A DNA stretch of 64,000 nt from Linum tenue (GCA_946122785.1 CAMGYJ010000011.1:1488001-1552000); one strand, 5' to 3'. Numbered from the stretch's first letter, positions 1 to 11,369 are shown. Translations and numbers: made by a program. Notes: generated from the sequence alone by a model not told the origin.

Positions 1-1611
1 ATGAAAGTGAGAGGTCTAGAGCTATGGTGGAGATGAATGGTGTTTACTGCTCATCTAGGCCCATGAGAATAGGTGTCGCCACTCCCAAAAAGTCTTCCCC
101 GTATCAACAACAATATTCTTCTCAAGGTGTGTGTTTCCTCGCTGTCTGTTTCTGTGACATGATACTTAGAGATCTTATTCGTCCTGTAATGTGGCTGGAT
201 CATCTTTGTTCTTTCTTTGGTATGTTTGCCAGCTTGGACGTTTTGAGCATTCCAACTATATTTTGTGGATTTCTTGGTTTTGAGTTTAAGGTAGCAATTC
301 AACTATTTGATTTATTAATTGACTTTGATGTCCAAGGTATGACGCTGTGTTGCTTATATTACTTGTATAGACTTTTTCGGACATCATTATGTGGCAGAAG
401 TGTGTTTTCAAACTCGAAGCCTGTTTTAGGTTTGAGCTTTTAGTTTTTGGATGATTATACTTACACAAGGAAACTACTGAAAAGGTCTTGATAAGTTAGA
501 TGTTTTGTAACTGATTAGTAATTCATGGAGCCATTTTCTCATTTCAAATTCAAGCTTATTACACCTTGGATGCCTTATAAGCATTAACTTGTTGAATTTG
601 AATTTCTTGTATTACCATTTTTTATATGCATGTTTTGAGTATATTGGGTGATTTCAATCTGTCTACCTTAACTTGGTGAGGCTATTGTTTAAACAGAGTA
701 CTTGCCTGTAAGATGTGCTTTAAATATTGAATTTTTAATTTGTTGGTCAATATCATTCTCTTACTAGCTTTGGTTTTGGCTGGTGGTGGTGGGCATGCAT
801 CAAACGGCAATTTAGCCCAAGGTTCCAATGCTGATGGCGGCGAGAACAACACAACTGTGAGTAGGGCTGTCATGGTGTGCATTAGTAGCGGCTTGGAATA
901 AGATGTACCTCTTATTTCTTCAATGTTTTCAGATATTCGTAGGAGGAATTGACTCTGATGTTAGCGAGGAGGATCTCAGGCAGCCATTTAGTCAGTTTGG
1001 TGATGTTGTGTCCGTCAAAATACCCGTTGGGAAAGGCTGTGGCTTTGTCCAGTTTGCGAACAGGTATCTAGTTTTGATATTTGACATTGATTATAGCATA
1101 TTCTGAAATGCATTAGTAGATATTATCTAGTTATAGCGGTCTTTAAGTTATTCTGCAGTGATTTAGGACTAAAGATCTAACAGATTATCTGTTTTTATCT
1201 TTGGGGTTGCAGAAAAGATGCTGAGGAAGCACTTCAGGGTTTGAATGATGCTGTGATTGGCAAGCAGTCTGTTCGTCTTTCATGGGGCCGTAGTCCTGCA
1301 AACAAGCAGGTAAATTTTTTGGGATGCAGTTGGCAATCCAGGCATTTAGTATTTGTTTAATTTTTCAAAACATTCATTTCAATTGTTTACTGTTGAAAAC
1401 TTCCTTATTTTTGGTGATATTGACATGTTGTGAGTATTTGCAGTGGAGAGGGGATCATGGTAATCACTGGAATGGTGGAGGCAGTGGTGGAGGGTATTAT
1501 GGAGGGCAAGGCTATGGTGGTGGCGGTGGTGGTGGGTATGGATACAACACTGCACAACCCAATCAGGACGGAGGGATGTATGCTGCAGCTGCTGCCTCTG
1601 GGGCTTCATAG
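1..1611 (+). CDS. RBP45/RBP47-type RNA-binding protein, C-terminal exons (5' partial)
   Basis: Plant RBP45/47 proteins are nuclear poly(A)-binding, hnRNP-like proteins with three RRMs and a Gly/Gln-rich tail. Five exons are visible: 1-126, 768-856, 933-1063, 1213-1309 and 1444-1611, all with GT-AG introns and matching phases. The first exon opens inside RRM2 (ESERSRAMVEMNGVYCSSRP), so the start lies upstream of the window. The third and fourth exons encode RRM3, with RNP2 (IFVGGI) and RNP1 (GKGCGFVQF), ending in VRLSWGRSPANKQ. The last exon is a Gly-rich tail ending in poly-Ala and GAS, as in known RBP45 proteins. RBP45 is favoured over RBP47 because of the short linker and this tail, but the N-terminal half that would settle it is absent. 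Confidence 0.93.
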
Positions 1612-2605
1612 CACCGCACTAGGGTCCCTCTCTTCCGGTGATCTCATCAGAAGAGCGAGTCCATTACCCGAGAGCTCTGCAAAAGGAGGTGAAGCGAAAC
1701 GATACCATGGTCGTGAACAACGACTTGACCAAGAGAGAATAGAATACTGCTGTTGCCGCCGCTGCTGCTGGCCATTGGCTGCTGCTGCTGTAGTCTGTGT
1801 ACTATTGGGAGAAGTTTTGTAGCTTGATATTGTTTTCATACTTTGGTCTGGAGTCTTGTCTCGAGTCTAGTACTACTATGTTAGGTGGGTTGTATTGGTA
1901 GTGTTCTTTTAACTGTGGATTTTGGCTTGTTTGGATGTCTGCTTGGAGAAACTAGCTACCAGGATTTTTTAAATTTTGCAGGATCAAATTTAGAACTTAA
2001 ATCTTCCCCTCTCAGAATGAGAATGGACTAGTTTTAGGGCTTGTTCTGTGTGTTGTCTGCTGCAATAGAGGTTAAGCTCTAAAAGCTATGAGCATCACAT
2101 CTGTATTCTGGGTTCTTTTTGGTTTGGGCTTATTTGGAGTCCAGGTTGCTTTGGGCCTAACGAAGGGAACTTAGAATTTGGTTTTCACCTCTTTTTTTTG
2201 TAAGGGTATCTTTGATGGGCCATCCTACTATGCACTAAAGTCTGAAGTATGAGTGTTTTGAGGTACAAATTGAACTTGCACTTCGGTCTTTGTTATGGTA
2301 TAACTTCGGTCTTTGTTATGGTATAGTTTAGTTTGCATTATGACGTCAAATGTATGAGTTTAGTTTGCAATTTTGTATCATAAATGAATTTATACTAAAA
2401 GCTCAAAGGATGAATTTGTACAAAAATATCAAAGGTACACGATAAGTTTGAAAATCATAAATGATTTTGTTTCAAGTTATATATGTAGAAACAAAATTTG
2501 TACAGCAAAGTTAAATGTACAAGTATCATAATTCATCAAGGGAATTTTTTTATAAACCAAAATATCGAAAGTGACAAGTCTAAGGACTGCAAAACCGTAT
2601 AGGAG
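1612..2605. other. 3' UTR and 3' flank of the RBP45/47 gene
   Basis: The first 250-400 bases after the stop are T-rich and probably form the 3' UTR; the poly(A) site cannot be fixed by eye. A 22-base direct repeat (cttcggtctttgttatggta) occurs twice near 2281-2323. No other gene or element is recognised here. Confidence 0.5.
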
Positions 2606-3048
2606 TAGTGATGGCAATGGGGCGGGAAGGGCACCTCAATTCCCATGTCCCGTCCCACTCTACTACGGGCGGGGTGGGTAAAACCCGCGCAGGTACGGGG
2701 CGGGACGGGTCGACCCACTCTTAGATGTTATTTGAAAAAATACACTCAAAATTTACTTTTTATGATAAAACAAAGGGAAAAACACTTTATGAATGAAATT
2801 ATTTACTTTTCACTAACAAGTTGAAAGATCGACTCTAATTAGTTAAAGAAAAATCAAAATAGGAGAAATTATATAAATACTATAAGAATTGAGATAAAAT
2901 GGGTCTAAAACGGGGCAGGGCAGGACGGGTCGGAAGTAAATACTAGATACCCATGCCCGTCCCACGCTACTGCGGGTCAGGTAATACCCGCCCCATCGCG
3001 GGTCAGGTCGAGTAATACCTGCGGGGCGGGTTTAAATTGTCATCACTA
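2606..3048. mobile_element. Non-autonomous hAT-like MITE, 443 bp, no clear TSD
   Basis: The ends are inverted: tagtgatggcaat at the left and attgtcatcacta at the right. Both are followed inward by gggcggg-type words. The same GC-rich subterminal design (ggcgggtcgggtaatacccg) is seen in the hAT elements at 22313, 37933 and 46042. The middle is AT-rich and non-coding. The flanking 8 bases do not match, so the element is old or has lost an edge. The hAT assignment is inferred from the resemblance to the other three. Confidence 0.6.
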
Positions 3049-3642
3049 AATTAAGAGGTTGAACAAGAAAAGTCAGCAGAAGGATATCTTATGATGAAAC
3101 CGTAGTTTAGCTGTGGTTCAATTGTTTCATTATCTAAATACAAACTACTGATTTAGCATCTGGTATTAGATTTTTCTGGTCGAACCGTATCTAAGATATG
3201 ATTTTTCAATCCTTAAAAAAACATTATAAAATTCCTCTATTTGCTACCAAATAGGAGAAAGTAGATGGGTTGACTTGAGACAAGCAAATTGGCATTTCAA
3301 AACTGTGACACGTTACCTAACACGTACAAGGTATACAAACACTATCTAATTAGGGACGGGTGATTGTGTCCAAAACCAACAAAACATAAGCCAATATTAT
3401 TGACATGTGAGTATACTTTTTTTCCTCATTCAACAATTTATCGCGCCCGCCCAAAACTAAATACAATTAAGTTTCTAGTTTAGACAATCATCGAATAAAT
3501 TAACAAATATATTTAGACAATTAAATTAAATCGAGTTTTGGGTATGATACTATACTCTAACCGAGTTTTGGGTATGATATTAGACAACCATCGAAAACAA
3601 TTAAGCTTTCTTTTACCATCGTATATATACCATATATATATT
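3049..3642. other. AT-rich intergenic sequence
   Basis: No gene is seen. The phrase ccgagttttgggtatgata occurs near 3530, 3561 and 3663, so fragments of the 3643-3870 repeat have been locally re-copied here. Confidence 0.5.
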
Positions 3643-3870
3643 CCTATCTAGACCATAAATTAAACCGAGTTTTGGGTATGATATTATACTCTAACCGATC
3701 TAATGGTAAATCCCTGGCCCCCATTCTCTAAAGCCAAACCCAAAGTTCAATTCAATGGAAAAATAAAATCGACCGTTGAGATGGGTTAGAGCTCATCCAA
3801 GTACATCTAACTACTAGATCATGTGGAATACACTATACTCCTGGAGTATACCAGTCATTATCATATATAT
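3643..3870. repeat. Diverged copy A of a palindromic MITE family (5' truncated)
   Basis: About 225 bp align collinearly with 4337-4560: tagaccataaattaaa..., gatcgttgagat..., and an end in ccagtcatta followed by catatat. The right end keeps the palindromic tail around gtatacc. The matching left terminal repeat is missing, so this copy is truncated. Confidence 0.6.
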
Positions 3871-4267
3871 GGTAGCGCATTCGGCACACCCACTTTTTTG
3901 AGTGCACTCAGTGCACCCGCCTCATAATCATCATTCTGAGCATGCGATTCATGTCAAAACGGTATCAATTGTTGTTTATGATATTATGAACAAGAAGCAC
4001 ATTAATTTGAAAAAAAATAATTTAAAATTTACTTTAATTTGAAAGATTTAGGGGTTTAGGGTTAGGGTTTAGGTTTACATTTTGGAATTTTGCATTGGGA
4101 TTCAAAATTGAAGGTTAAAGGGTTAGGTTAATAGATTGATTTGTTATGATTCTATGTCATATCATCATATTAGATTGAGAGTACTAATTAAAGTTAAAAT
4201 TTGATGTATTATGGACACTTTTAGATATGAGCGCACCCAAAAAAGTGAGTGTATCGAAGTAGCCACC
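3871..4267. mobile_element. Mutator-like MITE with about 39-bp terminal inverted repeats
   Basis: The left end begins ggtagcgcattcggcacacc and runs through cacttttttgagtgcactc. The right end is its inverted partner, ending cgaagtagccacc, with roughly 80 percent identity over 39 bases. Flanks are catatatat on the left and tatatatat on the right, compatible with an 8-9 bp TSD in a TA-rich target. The interior is AT-rich and non-coding and contains a short telobox-like run (gggtttagggttagggttt) near 4050-4072. GG ends, long TIRs and a 9-bp TSD are typical of MULE MITEs; the superfamily call is an inference. Confidence 0.6.
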
Positions 4268-4287
4268 TATATATATATATATCAGAT

Positions 4288-4543
4288 TGGCATACGTCAG
4301 GCGTATACTATACGTCAGATACTACTAGTGAGATATCTCTATGTAGACCATGAATTAAATCGAGTTTGGGTTATGATATTATATCATAACCTCTAATGAA
4401 CCCCATGCACCGATTTTCTAAACCCCAACCCAAAGTTTGATTTAATGAAAAACAAAAATTGATCGTTGAGATCAGCCGGAACTCATCTAAATACGTCTAA
4501 CGGTTAGATCACCTGCTGTATACTATACGCCTGACGTACACCA
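4288..4543. mobile_element. MITE copy B with 26-bp terminal inverted repeats
   Basis: The left end (tggcatacgtcaggcgtata...) and right end (...tatacgcctgacgtacacca) are inverted copies with about three mismatches in 26. The body is the homologue of 3643-3870. It lies only 20 bp from the Mutator-like MITE, across a TA run. The superfamily is not determined. Confidence 0.55.
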
Positions 4544-4560
4544 GTCATTACCACATATAT

Positions 4561-5920
4561 GGATTTGTATTATATTCGATAAATATGAGCGTACCGCATA
4601 TCTTTTGTGAAAAAAGTACTATTCAGAACTTGAGTAAATCAAATTCTGAGGATGGAATTATAGCATCCCAATGAGTAAAAGTTATTAGGTCCCGATTTCA
4701 TAAAACATATACTCTACGACCAATTTAATTACAAAACAAAGATCGAATGTTCTAATTTATCGAAATGCATCTCCATAAACAAAACGAACTTCTGGTAGGA
4801 CATGATCTTGGTCGAGTAGAAATAGCGAAGGTCGATTTTTCAACATTTATCAACTGCATATATGCAAATTGATCAATAGTTTAGTTTGTTATTTGTTATA
4901 AGTCTAAAATAACATATCCAAGAACGTCAACCAACACCCAAATTCATCACGTGTCAAATTTAATTAAGTTGGTGCATGTTGCTATCGAAGTAACGAAGGT
5001 GTCATTGACTTATTTTTGTCCCCTTGGAGTAAATCACCTAGCAAGTTTTCTAGCCTAATTAACGGTATCATCGTACTAATGTGGTAATTCTAACCGATTG
5101 AATTTGGATCACATGCACTCTATGTCGACAATTATGTTATTAACGAAAATACGAAGTGGCGACACTTATATGTATGACTATCAAAAGACTTGCAAATTAG
5201 TTTAGACGTTGATGAAAAAAAAAGTTATAACAACCGATCGAGTGATGGAAACCAACAAACCCATAAACGAGTTGGTTAATGTGCGATGAATTCAATTGAA
5301 TAAAGATACAATCAGAAGACTCGTGAGATATTAGACGGATTTGTCACATATATCTCCTATTTCAAACGTTTTTTTCTTACGTTTTACTAGATGGGGTTAA
5401 TGAAAGAAGAAGTCCATCTTAAGTTTCGAGTCCGAAATTTCTAGATGAAAAAAATTATGAAACCGCTAGACCGAACTCTTTTTTTCTTCTTTCTTCTTTT
5501 CCTTCAAACGAATTTATTGCTGAAGTACTTTTGTAACAATCTTTTCAACCCGCAAGTTTCGCCGTCGGCCGGCCGGCCGTCAAGTTTGACGCATGCGTCT
5601 TCCCGTCGTGTACTATAACTTTGAACTTTCTCTCCATTGAATAAATTAGCAGAGCTCGATCGAGCCAACTTGGAGTTAATTAAGCTTTGTTTATGTATAT
5701 ACGGCGCCGTCCCTTAAATTGTGTAATTAAGATCAACATGCATGCATGATTAATTGACTAATTAGCCAATTTGTGAGATCCCTCTGCCGTATTTATAAGC
5801 ATAAATGCAAAGATTCGTGACAAGAAGAGGCATGCACGTAGTTATGTGAATATGTTTAATTAATTGATGCTGCGCTGGGTAATTATATATTACCTATAAC
5901 CTACGTACATGCTCGCATGT
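4561..5920. other. Intergenic sequence, nothing recognised
   Basis: About 1.35 kb of AT-rich sequence without a credible reading frame. A short GC-rich patch (gccgtcggccggccggccgt) sits near 5561-5580. Confidence 0.5.
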
Positions 5921-6072
5921 AACATATATTCGATGACAACCATATTTTGTATCTAGGAAGGAGAATACGAGTGATGTTGTCGTCAGATAAACTTTGGAGT
6001 TGCCGACTTGAGCAACACGATGACGAGAGTCGGGAATGAACTTACTGAGAGGTTGTCGCAAGGGTCCGACAT

Positions 6073-6477
6073 GTGTTTGTTTCTTGGCGCTGTAAAAAGC
6101 AGGATGGTGTTTCGAAGCCATCCACCGAAGCTGAGTATCGGTCGATGTCAGAGGTAAACTCTGAGCTGGTATGGTTACACAGACTACTTGGCGAGTTGGG
6201 AGTTGATTGTCGTGTTCCGATGAAAATATATGGGGATAACACTAGTGCAATACAGATTGCAATTAATCCTGTACTGGCACTGCATGACAGAACCAATCAC
6301 ATTGAGGTTCATGTTCATTATATAAGACAGTTAGTGGCTGGAGGGGTGATTCAGATTGGTTATCTATCTACAGAGGAACAGACTGCAAAATTACTCACCA
6401 AAGCAGTGGCGTCGAGTCGTCATTGGTACTTGTCTTCTAAATTGATGTTGCGTACCACACATCAATTTGAGGGAGGG
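6073..6477 (+). pseudogene. Copia retrotransposon RNase H fossil (3' end of pol)
   Basis: The open frame to the stop at 6483 shows the C-terminal Copia RNase H signature: SWRCKKQDGVSKPSTEAEYR, ELVWLHRLLGELG, GDNTSAIQIA, HDRTNHIEV, and a tail ending in HQFEGGC. It resembles the RE1-type end of pol. Upstream (about 5920-6072) the homologous frame is too decayed to follow. A purine-rich tract (gagggaggg) comes directly before the LTR at 6478, as expected for a polypurine tract. Protease, integrase and RT are absent. Confidence 0.85.
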
Positions 6478-6726
6478 TGTTGATTTATAATCTTTGGGTA
6501 TCAATCTGTAAATATAGAAGCCATGTTGTTTACTCTCTAATTAGATTTAGTGTCTATCCTTATTCCTTATATATAGCCGAGTTGTATATTGATGTAAGAT
6601 TAAGTCGGTTTGACGTATAGTGAAACCGTTTGGAAAGCACAACCTCTATCGTGAATTAGTCCTGATCTTCAAAAATACCATGTTAAATTCTCGGTGTTCT
6701 TTCTTTCAAGTTCGTACTAATTGACA
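6478..6726 (+). repeat. LTR of the Copia fossil (3' boundary tentative)
   Basis: The sequence starts tgttgattta just after the polypurine tract and the pol stop, so it is the LTR start. A TG...CA unit of 249 bp would end in ttgaca at 6726. It is followed by atggtaccaagaatg, which loosely resembles a tRNA-Met primer-binding site. No second LTR or TSD was found. Confidence 0.5.
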
Positions 6727-7329
6727 ATGGTACCAAGAATGTAATATACTCCTCTCCATGTACAGTAAAAATTCTTGGGAATCGCGCCATTAATTATTGC
6801 GGTCAAACACAAATAGTGAGTTTTAAAATTTACGCCAAAATAATTGATGATCATCATTTCCACTAAAAATAATTAATTACAGCATCGCAAAATCATGAAT
6901 CCTACCATTATGCGGTAACTTTCCATTTTTGCCAATCAAGCATCATCATCTCTCATTTGTATATTTATTAGGATAATAATTTGAGAAAGATTTTTTTTAG
7001 AAAAGATAATCTTATATTGATTCAAAGAATAGACAGTTACATTCTAGAATTCAGTTAGGTCTGAAAATCAAAGAAACAACTCATGGTCGGGTACAAAGAA
7101 ATGACTTTTCTAGCCACCATATGAGCTACCCGATTACTACGCCGACCTACGAACCGAATACTAAACCCCAAATGGACGTGGAAATAATGTGCAAGCTCCT
7201 CAAGAACAGCACCAATCCGGTTATCTCTATGGTCACCCCGATTGATATTGTATATAATAACTTTGGCGTCGCCTTCGAACCCAATGTCAGCGAGGCCTAA
7301 TCCCAGACACCATAAGACAGCCTCCCGGA

Positions 7330-8211
7330 TAGGGCTGAAAGTTTGGTACCGGTATTTGGTATATACCGAATACCGTACTGAATTTGTCTATATTTGGTAT
7401 TACCGAATACACGTATTATTTCTTGGGATTGAGATTGAATTTCAATTGTTATTCGGTATTAGGGATTACGGGATTGGGATCGGTATATACCGAAATACTG
7501 ATCAATACCGAAATATAAGCTAGTGTGTATTTTGTCCTCTCAATTACTAGACTCTCTCACTCACTACTACATGACCCTCAACCACAAATAGTGTCATTTA
7601 ATTATACACAGATCATTCCATCACTATTAATTGTCGTCTCTCAACGTCCAATTCGTCAAATTAAAGATTACCAATCACAAGAACTTGAGATGTCTCCTCC
7701 CATCCATTCTCCTTAATAATATACTAATTCAAAACTCTTTGCTTAGTCCTTTTCCCTTAAATTAAACAATAAAATCTCATTTATATATTTAATTATTAAT
7801 TTCAAAGGTAATTAATTTTGTGTCATTTAATTATACACAGATCATTCCATCACTATTAATAGTCGTCTCTCAACGTCCAATTCGTCAAATTAAAGATTAC
7901 CAATGACAAGAACTTGAGATGTCTCCTCTCATCCATTCTCCTTAATAATATACTAATTCAAAACTCTTTGCTTAGTCTTTTCCCCCTAAATTAAACAATA
8001 AAATCTCATTTATATATTTAATTATTATTTGCAAAGGTAATTAATTTCGTGTTCGATAATACTGATTGGGATACCGATGTACCGATTGGGATATCGAAAT
8101 ATTTAGGGATTGGGATACCAAAATTATTTAGGGATTGAGATTAGGATTGACTTTAGCGTGTAATTCGTATTTGGTATTGGGATACCGATACCGTACCGAT
8201 TTCCATCCCTA
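7330..8211. mobile_element. Non-autonomous hAT element, 882 bp, perfect 8-bp TSD
   Basis: The element begins tagggctgaaagtttggtac and ends gtaccgatttccatcccta, which are inverted copies. It is flanked on both sides by ctcccgga (7322-7329 and 8212-8219). Subterminal regions are packed with ggtatt/taccga words. No transposase is encoded. It disrupts the LINE RNase H-like frame. The 8-bp TSD and TA-G start fit hAT. Confidence 0.85.
7591..8047. repeat. 229-bp tandem duplication inside the hAT element
   Basis: The unit starting gtgtcatttaattatacaca at 7591 is repeated from 7820, two copies in direct order with about eight differences. It doubles the internal part of the element without touching the TIRs. 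Confidence 0.85.
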
Positions 8212-8380
8212 CTCCCGGAGCACAAGTAATTCCACCACCAAAGGATCATCAATGATCGGAAACTGAATCCCCTTAACCATGCTGACCTCCCCAGTAGGGT
8301 GGAAGAGAACCACTCCACCCGCCGAGTGGGACCCACTCTTAGTGGCCCCGTCCCACCTACATACCATCCGAGGAGTTCCT

Positions 8381-9289
8381 ACCGGGCCCTGTGAAATTGC
8401 ACTATGAAAAATTTGAGAAGGTAAATTGCACTATGAAAAATAGCTGGATTTCGTTTGGATGTGAAGTGATAACGGATCAATTTAATTCAATTGTTTTGTT
8501 TTTAGACAATTATATTAGATTGATCGGTTTTGCCAACAGAAAATTTGAATGGATCAATTTGGTTTGGAGCATTTTGAATTGAATGAGGAGTTCCAATTGT
8601 CTTGGGTGAAGTCAGGGATCGTTTGGATGAAGAATTCTAACAGATCAATTTGACCTAGTTGCTTCATTTTGAGATAATTGTGTCAGATTGGCTCGTTTGA
8701 CGGTACAAAATTGGACGGAGCAATTTGACATACAGAATTAGGAATCAACTCGTTTTGAGACAATTACAATTATTTAGCATGATAGCAGGTAATTCAAATT
8801 GACTCATTATAAATGACTCGTTTTACAAAACAAGCCAATGGATCAAACTATCTCATTTCTGAATTAATCCATCCAAAGTTCCAAACTATCCCATATTAAT
8901 TGAATCGAAAGGCGACTGACGGATTCACAAATTGAAATCTCACATCATCGAGTTATGGAGAAATAAAATTTTATAGGTGCTATAATTTTTTTTTTTTTTG
9001 GTTTAGGTAAGGAAATTATATATAAAAATTTGCACAGAAATAGGCATGGGATGAACCACAATTTGGAAAATAGCATTATCCTCCCCACAACTGTTCAATG
9101 AGAGGCATTGGATTCCGGTTGGAGTTACGTTAAGCTGAGAGAGTTCAAAATCAAATGTCAACGGGAAACCATAAGAATGTTATTGATGCAATGAGTAATA
9201 ATCATGTTAATTTCTCACCTTTCAGCTTTAATCTTTAAGTGTTACAATTTCCCAACGAAATTAAAACAACTTGACGCCAATGTAATCAC
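8381..9289. other. Repetitive non-coding sequence
   Basis: A 26-bp direct duplication (aaattgcactatgaaaaat...) lies at about 8393-8443. The phrases tcgtttggatg and gatcaattt recur near 8451-8500 and 8618-8660, suggesting a decayed MITE or duplicated block. No gene is seen. Confidence 0.45.
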
Positions 9290-9664
9290 CATCTTTCAAA
9301 TTTGTGATAACATGATACTCAGCTTCAACAGATGAATGCGTCACGGCTAGTTGCTTCTTAATGCATCAAGAGATGAGAACACTGACAAGATACCCTGTAG
9401 TAAAGCACCCGTCCCAACCAACTTCTACAATAGGCGATAAGGGTCAGATAATTCGCAACAGTGAAGAACAAGCCTTGCCCAGGACGAAGACTTGAGATAA
9501 CACATGATACCAAAGGCAAATTTCATGTGCATTTTACTGGGCGAACTAACAAATTGGATGAGGATTTTAACCGCATAAGCGATATCCGGACGTATGAACG
9601 TCAAATACAACAATCGGCCAGCGAGTCGCCGATATTGGGAAGGATCGGTAATAGTGATACACAC
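9290..9664 (-). pseudogene. Copia pol fossil (end of RT and RNase H)
   Basis: The minus strand from 9664 encodes DPSQYRRLAGRLLYLTF, RPDIAYAVKILIQFVSSPS and MCYLKSS, the conserved end of Copia RT. After a stop at 9425 the frame breaks, but remnants of RNase H continue in other frames to about 9290 (KKQLAVTHSSVEAEYHVIT). Several stops and frameshifts are present. It lies opposite in strand to the Copia fossil at 6073 and is a separate insertion. Confidence 0.8.
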
Positions 9665-10229
9665 ATGCTTATGATTAAAACCATCTGCATCTTATGAGCT
9701 TACTTTGTTTATAATTACAAAGATAAATTATATATTATAGATTGCTTCGATACTAATTACTATGAAATTATATGATATGAAATAGTTATAATTTAAGAAC
9801 TAAATAATATGATACCAAGGTATATAAATACGAGATCAATTAATTGCATTTATCAAATAATAGAATTAATAATTTCAATTACGAGCCAACATTTTAATGA
9901 ATGATTCGATTCGAATTTTACTCGATTTATCTCGTTGATAAAGGAGCGGAACACAAACTCGACTGATTTATCAGCGAATCGAATTTTAACAAACAAAAAC
10001 TCTACTCAACTTAGCTCGACCATGTATTCACCACTCCGAGTGATTCATGAGCCCCCTCTACTTTTCCTCATCTCCTTCCTTCCTAATCCCCCCACCGCCA
10101 TTTTCCTCTCCATAAATAATCTCTTCCATTTCCTCACATCAAATTTCTCCCACCCTTTTCCCTTCCCTCCACCGCCCCTGCCTCGGGGCTACTTCACTAA
10201 TCAACCAATTCCACCGGCGACCCACGAAA
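9665..10229 (+). promoter_or_regulatory. 5' flank and probable promoter of the DUF1645 gene
   Basis: AT-rich upstream sequence changes near 10050 to a C-rich leader. A TATA-like word (cataaataat, 10111-10120) lies about 110 bases before the start codon, giving a plausible core promoter and a 5' UTR of roughly 80 bases. No other element is recognised. Confidence 0.4.
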
Positions 10230-11369
10230 ATGGAGGTGGTAAAGCCGGTTCCGGCACCGCCGTCGCCGGAATTCAACTTCGACAGCTCCTGCTCTTCCCC
10301 TTACATCACCGCCCCTTCCAGCCCTCAGCGCTTCGGGACCACTTTCTTCTTCAGCGCACCCACCAGCCCCTCCGCCGCCGCCGCCGCCTCCTTCTTCCTC
10401 GACGATTCCATGGCCGCCGCCGCCGCCGATTCCTCCTCCGCCGTTCCTTTCAATTGGGAAGAAAAGCCCGGGACGCCAAAGCGTAACAGTAGTACCAGAG
10501 CGAAGAGTGCTGAGTTTTTCGACGATGATTACGATTTCGAATTCGATTTCAGCGGTCAATTGGGTAGGAGCTCGTTATCCGCCGCCGACGAGCTCTTCGA
10601 CGGCGGTAAGATCCGGCCGTTGAAACCCCCTCCCGGGTACGATTCGGGCGCCGGATCCTCCGTCGCTTCTCCCCGGTCCCCGCGATCTCGCGCCGCGGAG
10701 AAAAAAAGAGATTTCGACCCTTTTCGGGCAGCGATTGAAGAGAATCGGAAGCGAGATGCAGAGGAAGAACGGGGAAGAGGACGGAGAGGAGCGATCGGCG
10801 GTTATTCGGGGCAGAATTCTGATTCCTTTTTCGACTCTGTTTCCGGCCGGCGGGGGAGCAGCAGGTCGCTGTCGCCGATGAGAATCTCCGACGTGATGCT
10901 GGAGCATCAGGACGACTGCAATTCCGAATTCAACTCGGTCGCCGGCGGCGAGAAGCAGTCCTACGCGGCGGCGTTCCTGTCGGCGATTTCGTTTTCGTCG
11001 AAAGGGCGGTACAAGAAGTGGAAGCTGAGGGACTTCCTTCTGTTCAGAAGCGCGTCGGAAGGGAGGGCGACGAGGGCGGAGCAGTTGTCGGCGGCGTCGA
11101 AATACGCGGTGCTGTCGAGTAGGGGTTCGCCGGCGGCGGCAGAGGACGCGAGGGACTGCAGCAGCTTCCGGTCGACGGAGAGCTTGGGGAGCTCGCGGCG
11201 GGCGGTGTCGGCGCACGAGATGCATTACACGGCGAACAGAGCGGCGGCGGAGGAGATGAAGCGGAAGACGTTTCTGCCGTATAAACAGGGGCTGTTGGGC
11301 TGCCTGGGATTCAATCCGGCGGCGGTTCCTGACATTTCCAGAGGAATTGGGTCTTTGACACGTGGATAG
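10230..11369 (+). CDS. DUF1645 family protein (AT2G15760-like), single exon
   Basis: A 379-residue protein with no introns. It carries the conserved blocks of the plant DUF1645 family: FNWEEKPGTPK (74-84), RSLSPMRISDVM (212-223) and KKWKLRDFLLFRSASEGR (262-279), separated by low-complexity Ser, Ala and Pro stretches. Arabidopsis relatives include a protein annotated as calmodulin-binding, and others are stress-induced; the molecular role is not established. The basic amphipathic 262-279 segment could bind calmodulin, which is an inference. The start at 10230 is the first ATG of the frame and is followed by the usual PSPEF/SPYITAPSSPQ N-terminus. Codons are strongly GC3-rich, unlike the flanking DNA. 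The C-terminus (LLGCLGFNP) also looks family-typical. Confidence 0.9.
   Translation: MEVVKPVPAPPSPEFNFDSSCSSPYITAPSSPQRFGTTFFFSAPTSPSAAAAASFFLDDSMAAAAADSSSAVPFNWEEKPGTPKRNSSTRAKSAEFFDDDYDFEFDFSGQLGRSSLSAADELFDGGKIRPLKPPPGYDSGAGSSVASPRSPRSRAAEKKRDFDPFRAAIEENRKRDAEEERGRGRRGAIGGYSGQNSDSFFDSVSGRRGSSRSLSPMRISDVMLEHQDDCNSEFNSVAGGEKQSYAAAFLSAISFSSKGRYKKWKLRDFLLFRSASEGRATRAEQLSAASKYAVLSSRGSPAAAEDARDCSSFRSTESLGSSRRAVSAHEMHYTANRAAAEEMKRKTFLPYKQGLLGCLGFNPAAVPDISRGIGSLTRG

Larger units (their letters stand above)
7055..8375 (-). pseudogene. LINE RNase H-like (RVT_3) domain, split by a hAT insertion
   Basis: Reading the minus strand from about 8375 to 8212 and then from 7329 to 7055 gives one continuous RNase H-like domain once the hAT element and one TSD copy are removed. 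The first part has RWDGATKSG, GGVVLFHPTGE and DPLVVELLVLRE. The second has GLGLADIGFEGDAKVII, NRIGAVLEEL and RFVGRRSNRVAHMVARKV, with a stop at 7055-7057. This is the C-terminal RVT_3 domain of plant L1-type LINEs. A short A-run on the minus strand near 6991-6998 may be the LINE tail. A host-derived RNase H-like copy is the alternative. The N-terminal RT part is absent. Confidence 0.8.

Noticed and set aside
4047..4078. Interstitial telomere
   Set aside because: Only about three imperfect TTTAGGG units inside a MITE; too short for a telomeric remnant.
10575..11225. Long open frame antisense to the DUF1645 gene
   Set aside because: Arg/Pro-rich shadow caused by the GC3-rich codons of the sense gene; no family feature.
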